A stretch of DNA of 41,832 bases from Bacteroidaceae bacterium. Its GTDB lineage: Bacteria; Bacteroidota; Bacteroidia; Bacteroidales; Bacteroidaceae. Position numbers and translations under genes: made by a program. The notes under the pieces are model-generated. The model was not told the DNA's origin. It ran no database searches and saw only the letters and a program-made list of their open reading frames with translations. The stretch is taken from NCBI GenBank assembly GCA_017935785.1, contig JAGBGU010000064.1:1-41832 (forward strand). Reading direction: 5' to 3'. Positions 1 through 6,880 of the stretch are shown piece by piece (position 1 is the first letter of the stretch; every line of letters begins with the position of its first letter).

Positions 1-8
1 GAAGTACA

Positions 9-56
9 AAAAGCACCCCCACAACCAATACTTTTTAGTTAGGGGGGCTTGCTTTT
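9..56. terminator. Possible bidirectional terminator hairpin
   Basis: Interrupted inverted repeat: AAAAGC, CCCCC and AAC on the left pair with GTT, GGGGG and GCTTTT on the right around an AT-rich loop. Both strands leave a short T run after the stem. It may end a gene left of the window. The stem has several bulges, so confidence is moderate. Confidence 0.4.
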
Positions 57-60
57 ATCA

Positions 61-100
61 TGAAAAAGTCCGAATCCTTAATTATAAAGGAGTTCGGACT
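61..100 (-). terminator. Leftward rho-independent terminator
   Basis: AGTCCGAATCCTT (67-79) pairs with AAGGAGTTCGGACT (87-100), with one bulged base. Read leftward, the stem is followed directly by TTTTTCA, as expected for an intrinsic terminator. The nearest leftward gene is the ATPase ending at 408, so this probably terminates it after a roughly 300-nt trailer. Confidence 0.55.
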
Positions 101-200
101 AAGGTCTTGTGCTATTTTGAGTTTTACCGGACAGCAATAAATCATTACAAAATGACAATCCAGTTAGAAGCTGAACCTAATGACCTAAATGAGAAATTCC

Positions 201-273
201 CAGTTGGGCGGAAAAAAGCGCCTAGTTGAAAAAAAATATGTTTTCAGTTGGAGAAATTTTTATTCCTAACTGG
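201..273. repeat. 22-bp periodic repeat block
   Basis: The hexamer (C/T)AGTTG recurs at exactly 22-bp spacing (201, 223, 245), and a reverse-oriented TAACTGG follows at 267. Local dyads are visible, such as GGCG...CGCC in the first unit and CAGTTGGA...TCCTAACTG spanning the last. The units are diverged. The period matches the arrays at 26218 and 34461. Confidence 0.5.
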
Positions 274-407
274 AAACCCTGTTTTAGGGGGTTATTCGCT
301 TTTTCCTGCATTTGTGCCATATTTTACGTTAAAAGGCTTCAATAATACAGGAAAAGACGTGGTAAAAAGATTTGACAATTTAGAACCATCCTAAAGTTTA
401 ACCTCCT

Positions 408-1847
408 TCAGTTTTTCTCAAATAATGCCTCCATTGTCACTTCAGAATGAACAACACTAGAATGTATTCCATCGGCAACGCCATAAGTTGTAACGAAGGT
501 GTGTACTAATGATTTCCGCGTTTTTGTCAAATCCCTAAATAGTTCCATTCTCTCACGAAGTTTCTGTTCATATTCGCCAGTGATACGATAAGGGCCTTTA
601 CTAAACTTTATTTCACATAAATGAACCATTCGGTCGGAACGGTCAATGATTAGATCTATTTGTGCACCAGGAATAGATGTTTCTTTATTTGCGATAGTCT
701 TCCATGTGGACAAGCCACAAGACATTCCTGATATTCCAAGAGCTTTTTTTATTTGCTCGCCATGAAGTTTGCACAATAATTCAAAGGACAACCCTTGCCA
801 TGACTCGATGCTACGCGACTCAAAATTATGGCTCCACCATTGCTCATCCTTGACGATATTGTTAGCTATAAACTTATAATAAAATAAGGTGTAAAAATCG
901 ACCAACTGATAAATACAATCCTTGGATTTATGACCATAGAACTGATTTTTGGCAATGAAATCGCAGCGTTCCAAATTATTTAAGACTCGGGTAAGTTTGC
1001 CGCCTTCAAGTTTCAAGGCATCAGACAGTTCTTTCCTTGTCATTCCGTTACGATGTTCTGTCAACATTTTCACAACAGAAATATACTGGTCTGCATTGGC
1101 AAACAAAGCATTGTACAATTCTTCAAATTCAATCTGCATGACCCCATTCTTCTGAAAGAAAAGCCTGTCTATGTTTTGCACCAAACTACTTCTTACATCC
1201 AACAAACTGAGATAGAAAGGGATTCCGCCCAATATCATATAACATTGGAGCATTTGGTATCTGTCCCACTTGCAAGATTTACTCAACAAATAGAGTTCTG
1301 TTTCGTACAAATTAAACGGACGAAGATAAATACTACTTGTAATACGAGCATATAATCCTCCTTGATTTTCAATCAACTTATCGACCATCCATGATGTTGC
1401 AGAACCGCTTGCTATAAATAATATATCATCACGCCTGGCAGCCCAACTATTCCAAAAGTTTTCGAGGGCATCAACAAAATCTGATTTCATGGTGTCAATC
1501 CATGGCATTTCATCAATGAAGACAACCTTCTTTCGCTCATGTGGCAAGGATTCCAAGTATTCCTCTAGAACATCAAATGCTTCAAACCAATCTGCAAATT
1601 TATATTCCTTTTCACTACCAGAATACTTTTTTAGAGCTTTGGCAAAATTACGAAGCTGCCTTTGTCGAGTCAATTTGTGGCCACCCACAAAGGAAAAATC
1701 ATACTGACCAGAAAAGTATTGGTCTACCAAGAATGTTTTTCCAACACGACGACGGCCATACACTATCACAAATTCCGACCTGTCTGAATTAAAACACCGT
1801 TTCAATTCAAGGCATTCCTTTTCTCTTCCAATCAATTTATTCGCCAT
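408..1847 (-). CDS. ATP-binding protein: AAA P-loop ATPase with C-terminal PD-(D/E)XK-like domain (DUF234 type)
   Basis: 479 aa. The N-terminal P-loop domain has Walker A GRRRVGKT (31-38) and Walker B VVFIDEMPW (108-116), followed by a sensor-like FIASGSATSWM stretch. A winged-helix-like middle comes next (HRNGMTRKELSDALKLEGGKLTRVLNNLERCDFI). The C-terminal part has a PD-(D/E)XK-type core, with Asp in GAQIDLIIDR and EIK in LCEIKFSKG. This is the common archaeal-type ATPase/DUF234 architecture, abundant and often mobile in Bacteroidales. The cellular role of the family is not established, and proposals include nucleic-acid processing and selfish or regulatory elements. The gene stands alone, transcribed leftward, with a TAACTTTG -7 box and a perfect 19-bp inverted repeat just upstream. 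Family assignment is secure; function is unknown. Confidence 0.9.
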   Translation of the reverse strand: MANKLIGREKECLELKRCFNSDRSEFVIVYGRRRVGKTFLVDQYFSGQYDFSFVGGHKLTRQRQLRNFAKALKKYSGSEKEYKFADWFEAFDVLEEYLESLPHERKKVVFIDEMPWIDTMKSDFVDALENFWNSWAARRDDILFIASGSATSWMVDKLIENQGGLYARITSSIYLRPFNLYETELYLLSKSCKWDRYQMLQCYMILGGIPFYLSLLDVRSSLVQNIDRLFFQKNGVMQIEFEELYNALFANADQYISVVKMLTEHRNGMTRKELSDALKLEGGKLTRVLNNLERCDFIAKNQFYGHKSKDCIYQLVDFYTLFYYKFIANNIVKDEQWWSHNFESRSIESWQGLSFELLCKLHGEQIKKALGISGMSCGLSTWKTIANKETSIPGAQIDLIIDRSDRMVHLCEIKFSKGPYRITGEYEQKLRERMELFRDLTKTRKSLVHTFVTTYGVADGIHSSVVHSEVTMEALFEKN

Positions 1848-1868
1848 AGCAAGTATGTATTACAAGAA

Positions 1869-1876
1869 CAAAGTTA
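1869..1876 (-). promoter_or_regulatory. Bacteroidetes -7 box for the ATPase gene
   Basis: Leftward TAACTTTG fits TAnnTTTG and lies about 20 bp upstream of the ATPase start. A clear -33 TTTG is absent; a weak TGTTTT lies at about 1890-1896. The adjacent palindrome (1900-1950) sits where an upstream operator would be. Confidence 0.45.
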
Positions 1877-1899
1877 AGATAAAAAATCGAGAAAACATT

Positions 1900-1950
1900 G
1901 GATAATCGTACCAAATCTCACAAAAAAACATAGATTTGGTACGATTATCC
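1900..1950. repeat. Perfect 19-bp inverted repeat, 13-nt spacer
   Basis: Arm GGATAATCGTACCAAATCT (1900-1918) is exactly complementary to AGATTTGGTACGATTATCC (1932-1950). The spacer is A-rich. It sits directly upstream of the ATPase promoter. It could be an operator, a transcribed hairpin or a mobile-element boundary. Confidence 0.85.
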
Positions 1951-2164
1951 CACATTTTTGATTGTTATAAACCCATTCTAACAATCCAAATCCAAGTCTC
2001 ATCATATACTAAGGTATAGCGACAATGTACCACAAAAACCATCCTTTCAGCCCCACTAAGGAATGCCCGTTGAAGAAATTGTCATCAGGTAAAAGCGCCC
2101 ATGAAAAGCCACTATTATCTAATTCTTGTCAGATACCAGTGAAACTGTTTCTTCTATTAACAGA

Positions 2165-2302
2165 AAAAGTTTTTTGTCAACGATAAAAAGTTTGTTCCAA
2201 GCTTTGGAATATATGTTTCATGCTTTGGAATATATATTTCATTGTTTGAAATACATGTTCCAAACTTTGAAATAAAAACTTTGCCACAGAGAAAAAACTT
2301 TT
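2165..2302. repeat. Four 21-bp tandem imperfect palindromes flanked by an inverted repeat
   Basis: Four contiguous units of exactly 21 bp start at 2194, 2215, 2236 and 2257. Each has the form (G/A)TT(C/T)CA...TTTG(G/A)AA plus a 5-bp tail. The first is nearly palindromic (TTCCAAgctTTGGAA). The array is bracketed by AAAAGTTTTTT (2165-2175) and its exact complement AAAAAACTTTT (2292-2302). Twenty-one bp is two helical turns, which would place the dyads on one face of the DNA. Confidence 0.75.
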
Positions 2303-2567
2303 ATAGCACTGTCTTGCAACAATTTAAGCACTATGTTTAAGAAAAGTATTAACTAAGCCTTGTTGCATAGTCCTTGAAACGTGCTATACCAAGGCTAATA
2401 TCCGCTTTGTTTCATTGGTTTTCCTCACGCCTATTCCGCGAATCTCGCCAAAAGGATAAATATAACTCATTACCATTTATATGAATCTTATTTTATTCCT
2501 TGTAGTAAGCCATTAAGATGTTTTAAACCACACAAACACAGAAAAAAGAAAGAAAATGCTCCATTCC

Positions 2568-2599
2568 TTTTGCACATTCACACCTTTTCGCTAAATTTG
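2568..2599 (+). promoter_or_regulatory. Strong Bacteroidetes promoter of the structured RNA
   Basis: TTTG (2568-2571), 20-bp spacer, TAAATTTG (2592-2599): a full match to the Bacteroidetes primary sigma consensus. Predicted transcription start is near 2603-2607. The first start codon on this strand is over 300 bp away, so the promoter fits the RNA at 2605-2863 better than a short-leader mRNA. Confidence 0.7.
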
Positions 2600-2604
2600 C
2601 ATCA

Positions 2605-2863
2605 ATTCTGCACCACAGCGGTGGATAATGCAGAAGGACTTTTACGGAAAGGTGTTATTGAAATTATCTTCTGATGTCAAATTCTCGCAAAGTTTGAAGT
2701 AGGATGAAGATGATAGCGGTAGCACCACATCATTGGTTTGTACAGCCACAATTGGCTATATACATATCCTTTGGTGTGGGCTATTGTTTTATCCATTCTA
2801 CTAGGCAATGCGAGAAGCCTGACATCAGGATAAGGCAAATATAGTTCCCACACCTTATTTTTT
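2605..2863 (+). ncRNA. Candidate structured non-coding RNA, rod-like, about 260 nt
   Basis: No open frame, but extensive nested complementarity. A 5' hairpin pairs TTCTGCA (2606-2612) with TGCAGAA (2629-2635) and CCAC with GTGG inside. The main rod pairs 2649-2655 with 2850-2856, TTATC (2664-2668) with GATAA (2829-2833), CTGATGTCA (2671-2679) with TGACATCAG (2820-2828) and TTCTCGCA (2682-2689) with TGCGAGAA (2809-2816). Beyond a central 8/6-nt loop, AGTAGGATG (2698-2706) pairs with CATTCTACT (2794-2802), then GATAG with 2781-2785, CCACA (2725-2729) with TGTGG (2775-2779), and an apical AGCCA/TGGCT hairpin (2744-2757). G-U pairs such as 2703-2797 and 2712-2785 are valid only for rightward transcripts. 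The outer stem is followed by T6 (2858-2863), like a terminator. Promoter, fold and U-tract suggest an independent sRNA. A rod with a central bubble resembles 6S RNA, but a long regulatory leader for the operon at 2919 is also possible. No family was recognised by primary sequence. Confidence 0.65.
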
Positions 2864-2918
2864 ATATATAAACTGCTTTCTTCTGGGGATTGGTTGGCAT
2901 AAAGTGATAGTTACAAAT

Positions 2919-3983
2919 ATGGGACAAAACAAGTATCTAAAAATCTTTTCTGTTTGCGGTTTTATTGCATTTGCTGCAGTCAGTTGTTGGGCAACAGCAG
3001 AATCATTACATCTATTATTACCCGCTCTTCCGCTTGTATTAGCATGGATAATAACTATTGGTTTCTTCGTAATAGCATCCATTGGTTCAAAATTGATTGT
3101 AGATAGCCTTAATCAAAATATCTACATGGAAAAGAGGGGGTTGAACTTGGTTGGTGGTCTAATTCTTCTTTTGGTATTCTGGCTGATATGTAGTATGCCA
3201 ACTAACACTCACACGTTTTTTTATCGCAACTGCATTACAGACGTCACTCTTGATGACCTAAAGAATACAGAGAGTTACTTGAATGACATTAGAGACAACA
3301 CATTTGCTGAAGAGAAAATCCGATTACAATGTGCAGATTTGGAAAACAAAGTACATGCGAAATTAGAAGATTTAAGACTTGAAATAGAAGGCCCAGACCA
3401 TGGCGATGGTCCCAAGGCTCAAGCAATTCTAGTTGAAATATCAGAATTGTTAAAATGTGCTCCTATTACTAAGATTGATGGACCAACTGCGACCAAACAA
3501 CAGCGGACGAATTTGGTCAATGCATACAGAGACAAAATTGATGCTCAATTACAAAAGAGGAAAGCTGCCATTTATCTACAAAATGTAGATGAAAAGAAAA
3601 TTGCCCAAGCGAAAAAAGATGCTTCAGAAGACATTAAGAAAGTCCAGAATGCAATTATTGGGTTGAATGAAATGAGGAATAGCGGTGTACAAGATGATGC
3701 AACCATCAATACCGCTAATGGAATACTAAAAGGAGCTTACTCTACAGTTAAGAATTACTCTGATATGGTTATGTTTAAATCTGACACCGACAAAGAGGCG
3801 TATACCGCAGACAATCAGGTAACAAAAACCACCAGACTTTTATCCGTCATCGACACTTGGATGGATTTTATCAAAGGCGAATACGCAGGCCGTGGCTTTA
3901 TCTTTTGGATAATCATCTCCATCTTGGTAGATGTGGCTGCTTTTGTTTTCTTTGATATAGCATTTAAGAAATCAGAATATTAA
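2919..3983 (+). CDS. Hypothetical polytopic membrane protein with central coiled-coil domain (cassette gene 1)
   Basis: 354 aa from the ATG at 2919. An in-frame GTG at 2904 would add five residues but is less likely. There are three N-terminal membrane segments (about residues 8-26, 31-53 and 77-92), then about 230 hydrophilic, Lys/Glu-rich, helical residues. A final membrane segment (about 326-346, FIFWIIISILVDVAAFVFF) ends in a short basic tail. The large central domain therefore sits on one side of the inner membrane. I do not recognise the family. It is the first gene of a five-gene unit, 24 nt before the GTPase-like gene and just downstream of the structured RNA. It may be the membrane anchor or effector of the system; this is inference from context only. 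Confidence 0.75.
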   Translation: MGQNKYLKIFSVCGFIAFAAVSCWATAESLHLLLPALPLVLAWIITIGFFVIASIGSKLIVDSLNQNIYMEKRGLNLVGGLILLLVFWLICSMPTNTHTFFYRNCITDVTLDDLKNTESYLNDIRDNTFAEEKIRLQCADLENKVHAKLEDLRLEIEGPDHGDGPKAQAILVEISELLKCAPITKIDGPTATKQQRTNLVNAYRDKIDAQLQKRKAAIYLQNVDEKKIAQAKKDASEDIKKVQNAIIGLNEMRNSGVQDDATINTANGILKGAYSTVKNYSDMVMFKSDTDKEAYTADNQVTKTTRLLSVIDTWMDFIKGEYAGRGFIFWIIISILVDVAAFVFFDIAFKKSEY

Positions 3984-4007
3984 TAACATCTTAAAACATA
4001 TACTATT

Positions 4008-4970
4008 ATGTCAGAATCTAACGAATTGACTTTTGGCTTGCCTTTGGAAGAGCAAACTGAATCAACAGCAGATACAATCCTTGATTTAGAAGAAGGCGAG
4101 TCAACAAACAATGATGACAATCAGAGAATCAAAGGTTTGTCAAAAGTAGAATATAACGACCCGAATCAAATACGTGTAACCATCGCTGATGGGAAAGCTC
4201 CGTTGATAATTCTTTTTGGGCCTCCTGCATGTGGAAAGACAATGACTCTTGTGCGTCTTGCAAGATATCTTAATAAAAGAGGATATACAATTTCACCAGT
4301 AAGAACATTCCGTCCAAGTGATGATCAGAACTACGCAGAAATATGCAAACCAGAGAATTTCAACAGAATCATCAACTCGCCTGATGCCGCTAACTCCACA
4401 GCCAACATCAGTTTTATGCTTGTAGAAGTGATAAAAGATGGTAAGCGTTTATGCCAAATTCTTGAATCACCTGGCGAGCATTTGTTCAACCCGAACAAAC
4501 CCAGCGAGCCTTTTCCAAGTTATGTCAACACCATAATTCATGGCAACAACAGAAAACTGTGGGCAATCATGGTGGAGCCAGATTGGCGAAATGATGTTGA
4601 CCGTATTAACTATGTGACAAGAATCAACGAATTGTCGACACGAATGGATGTAAGGGATAAGACCTTGTTTATTTTCAACAAGATTGACAAAACCAATTTC
4701 ACAAGAAAAAAAGGGCAGATTAACATTCCTCAAGCAAGAGCTGAAATAACCTATCTGTATCCAGGAATTTTCGAGATGTTCAGAAATCAGAATCCCATTA
4801 GCAAGTTGTGGAAGGATTATCTTTGTGGATTTGTTCCTTTCCAATCAGGAACTTACACCCCAACTACAAAGATGGATAGCCGTGGCAATGTAGTCTTCAA
4901 CTATCAAGAGGGAGCGGACTACTATCCTCAGCTTCTTTGGGATGAGATTCGTAAGAGTATAACTGGTTAA
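4008..4970 (+). CDS. P-loop GTPase-like protein (cassette gene 2)
   Basis: 320 aa, soluble. An acidic, low-complexity first 60 residues precede a P-loop domain. Walker A/G1 is GPPACGKT (71-78). ESPGEHLF (153-160) sits at the G3/Walker B position after a hydrophobic strand. G4-like NKID (224-227) follows LFIF, giving guanine-specificity signature NKxD. A Thr/Ser-rich switch region lies near 125-135. This order fits a TRAFAC-like GTPase. G3 is atypical (E-SPG rather than DxxG). GTPases linked to membrane and coiled-coil partners occur in predicted prokaryotic conflict systems (for example double-GTPase families described by the Aravind group), but I cannot assign it to one of those. It lies 24 nt after gene 1 and 13 nt before gene 3, so it is probably co-transcribed. 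Confidence 0.8.
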   Translation: MSESNELTFGLPLEEQTESTADTILDLEEGESTNNDDNQRIKGLSKVEYNDPNQIRVTIADGKAPLIILFGPPACGKTMTLVRLARYLNKRGYTISPVRTFRPSDDQNYAEICKPENFNRIINSPDAANSTANISFMLVEVIKDGKRLCQILESPGEHLFNPNKPSEPFPSYVNTIIHGNNRKLWAIMVEPDWRNDVDRINYVTRINELSTRMDVRDKTLFIFNKIDKTNFTRKKGQINIPQARAEITYLYPGIFEMFRNQNPISKLWKDYLCGFVPFQSGTYTPTTKMDSRGNVVFNYQEGADYYPQLLWDEIRKSITG

Positions 4971-4983
4971 ATGATGTTCAACC

Positions 4984-6348
4984 ATGACCGTAGACTTGAT
5001 ATTGCATGGTGTGCCTAACGGACACGACATTTGGGGAGTCAATGATGACTCCCATTACTTCTCAACTTTCTATGTGCAGAAAGACGAAAAAGAGTATCTA
5101 ATGGTTGAGGCAAGAAAAGTGGAAGGAAAAACATACTGCTACTACAACTTTCTAAGATATAATGGTGTGACGGCTTCAGATGGAAGAGCTGGAGCATATA
5201 TTGGTATCACTCTCCGATTTGATGCTTATTATAAAGATATAGCAAATACCTATCATTTGTGTGAGATCGTGTATAATAATCTTCTTGACACGATTTTGGT
5301 CAAAAATGGAGAAAATGTAAAATTCAAGATTGCCAAGTTTATTGATACTGACCGTGAACTGAATGAAATAAAGAAAAAAGTCATTAATCTTATCAATTTA
5401 TCAGCAACAGGTAAAGACTTTGCAACAATTAGCAGTTCGTTTTTTAACAATGAGGGTAAGACCATCAAGGCGTTCTTACTTGATTGTACACAAACGAATG
5501 TACAAGATGCTTTGTTGAAATATGGCAAGATAGAGGTTTCAAAGTATTTCCCTTCGGTTAACGAAGCCAAGAGACTGAAAGACGCAGAGAAGCGCTGTAA
5601 TGATGCCGTAGCGCAAAAAGATGTAGCGTTAAAGGATGCAGAGAAGCGCTGTAACGACACTATTGCGAAAAAAGATTCGGAGTTGAAAGATGCCAACAAA
5701 CAAAAAGACAATTTGAGAGTAGAGTGTGATAAACTCCAAAGCGAAGTAAAGAGTAAAGACTATGAGATAAGTCGCCTAAAAGATGTTGTCTCGGAAAAAG
5801 AAACCATCATCAAAAAAAACGATGCAGCCATAAAGGAAGTAAATGCTCTAAAAACAAAAGAACAAGAACTCAACAAAAGTTTGCAATCAAAAAACAGGAA
5901 GATTGAAAAATTGGAGGCAGAATTACTGCAATACAAAGAAACTCGAAACTTTTCTGAAATTGTAAAGGAAATCAAGGCTCCGTTAAACACGTTGGCAGCA
6001 GTTGCAGGGAGGCAACTTGCTACCTTTCCTAAAAACGTTAATTCTCATAGCAACGAAGTTAATGCATCTATTATTGACGGGGATGAAAAAAACAATGAGC
6101 AGAGTTTTCGTTTTTGGGAAACATCAGTCTGGCAAATCGCAAAATTAATATTACTTGTGCTCATATTAGCTACATCAGTACTTTGTGTTTACTCGTTATG
6201 CTTTTCTCAAAATGAGAAAATTGAATTTGGAAATAGCATAGACAATCCGATAGAAAATTGGGAGACGCCAACATCTCTGAAGAATAATCTTGATATTGAT
6301 ACACTTGTCAATAACGAAGACACACTATCAACAATTGAAGAAAAATGA
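4984..6348 (+). CDS. Tail-anchored coiled-coil protein with novel N-terminal domain (cassette gene 3)
   Basis: 454 aa. Residues 1-185 form a globular domain with a GHDIWGVND stretch (13-21) and YYNFLRY...GAYIGITLRFDAYY (53-83). Residues 190-320 are a long coiled coil containing two tandem 18-residue repeats, LKDAEKRCND(A/T)(V/I)A, at 198-215 and 216-233. A single membrane segment (about 384-407) is followed by roughly 47 acidic residues. There is no signal peptide, so the N-terminal domain and coiled coil are probably cytoplasmic and the tail periplasmic. The start of the N-terminal domain resembles that of cassette gene 5. Partner genes suggest it couples the GTPase to the membrane. The stop overlaps the next start (ATGA, 6345-6348), so the two are translationally coupled. 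Family not recognised. Confidence 0.75.
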   Translation: MTVDLILHGVPNGHDIWGVNDDSHYFSTFYVQKDEKEYLMVEARKVEGKTYCYYNFLRYNGVTASDGRAGAYIGITLRFDAYYKDIANTYHLCEIVYNNLLDTILVKNGENVKFKIAKFIDTDRELNEIKKKVINLINLSATGKDFATISSSFFNNEGKTIKAFLLDCTQTNVQDALLKYGKIEVSKYFPSVNEAKRLKDAEKRCNDAVAQKDVALKDAEKRCNDTIAKKDSELKDANKQKDNLRVECDKLQSEVKSKDYEISRLKDVVSEKETIIKKNDAAIKEVNALKTKEQELNKSLQSKNRKIEKLEAELLQYKETRNFSEIVKEIKAPLNTLAAVAGRQLATFPKNVNSHSNEVNASIIDGDEKNNEQSFRFWETSVWQIAKLILLVLILATSVLCVYSLCFSQNEKIEFGNSIDNPIENWETPTSLKNNLDIDTLVNNEDTLSTIEEK

Positions 6349-6878
6349 GAAAGAATAATATTTTCGTTTTTGCATTTATCCTACAATGCTTTTTCTTACT
6401 CTCTTCTTGCGAGAGTAAGAAAAAGCATTCTGTTTACATAGATGTAGACACAAATATTTCTAACGAAGAACTTGCGGAGGTTCCTTACAGAGAAGTTGGA
6501 GGGGTTAAATTTGTACATGTCAAAGTTAATGGAGTTGGTTGGGACATGATTTTTGACACAGGATGTTCTGGTACTTTATTATCACTTTCAGAAGCACGAT
6601 ATTTGTTCGAAAAAGGATTGTTAGTAGAGCAAGATTTCTTGGGCACAACTCAATCACAAATAGCAGATGGCAGTATTGTTGAGAATATGGTCGTTAATTT
6701 ACGAAAAGTAAGCATTATAACAAACGAAGGGAACTCCATTGACTGTTATAACGTACCTGCTACAGTGTCAAGCAAAATTAAAGCCCCTCTTCTTCTCGGT
6801 AACGAAGTCCTTGATGAAGTGGCGTATGATTATACGGTAGACAACACAAGAAAAGTAATATCATTTAATGTAAAGTAA
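6345..6878 (+). CDS. Retropepsin-like aspartic protease lipoprotein (cassette gene 4)
   Basis: 177 aa. A lipoprotein signal peptide ends in LSSC, with Cys22 as the predicted lipidation site. The mature part is a single retropepsin-like half: FVHVKVNGVGWDMIFDTGCSGTLLS carries the catalytic Asp71 in D-T-G, and LLLGNEVLDEV is the downstream hydrophobic-Gly motif of clan AA proteases. Members of this clan act as homodimers. It is probably anchored in the periplasm or to a membrane, where it could cleave a partner. The acidic periplasmic tail of gene 3 and the loops of gene 1 are plausible substrates by context only. The start codon overlaps the stop of gene 3, and gene 5 begins 2 nt after its stop, so it is an integral part of the cassette. 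Confidence 0.8.
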   Translation: MRKNNIFVFAFILQCFFLLSSCESKKKHSVYIDVDTNISNEELAEVPYREVGGVKFVHVKVNGVGWDMIFDTGCSGTLLSLSEARYLFEKGLLVEQDFLGTTQSQIADGSIVENMVVNLRKVSIITNEGNSIDCYNVPATVSSKIKAPLLLGNEVLDEVAYDYTVDNTRKVISFNVK

Positions 6879-6880
6879 CA

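Larger units (their letters stand above)
1..407. other. Gene-free stretch downstream of the ATPase
   Basis: No convincing reading frame. It holds the two hairpins at 9-56 and 61-100 and the 22-bp periodic block at 201-273. The remainder is AT-rich with nothing recognisable. Confidence 0.6.
1848..2567. other. Non-coding AT-rich spacer
   Basis: No gene is supported. It contains the ATPase promoter, the 19-bp inverted repeat (1900-1950), the 21-bp tandem palindrome array (2194-2277) and a small inverted repeat TGCAACAA/TTGTTGCA (2315-2322 and 2360-2367). I see nothing specific in 1951-2160 or 2370-2567. Confidence 0.6.

Noticed and set aside
2194..2277. Tandem 21-bp units considered as a CRISPR array
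   Set aside because: Units are contiguous, without unique spacers, imperfect and too short; no cas genes are present. The same applies to the 22-bp arrays.
2605..2863. Structured RNA considered as a retron ncRNA
   Set aside because: No reverse transcriptase gene lies nearby, and the fold lacks an obvious msr/msd arrangement.
2605..2863. Structured RNA considered as RNase P, tmRNA or SRP RNA
   Set aside because: None of the conserved cores of those RNAs, such as the RNase P GAAAGTCC-like box or a tRNA-like acceptor end, is visible.
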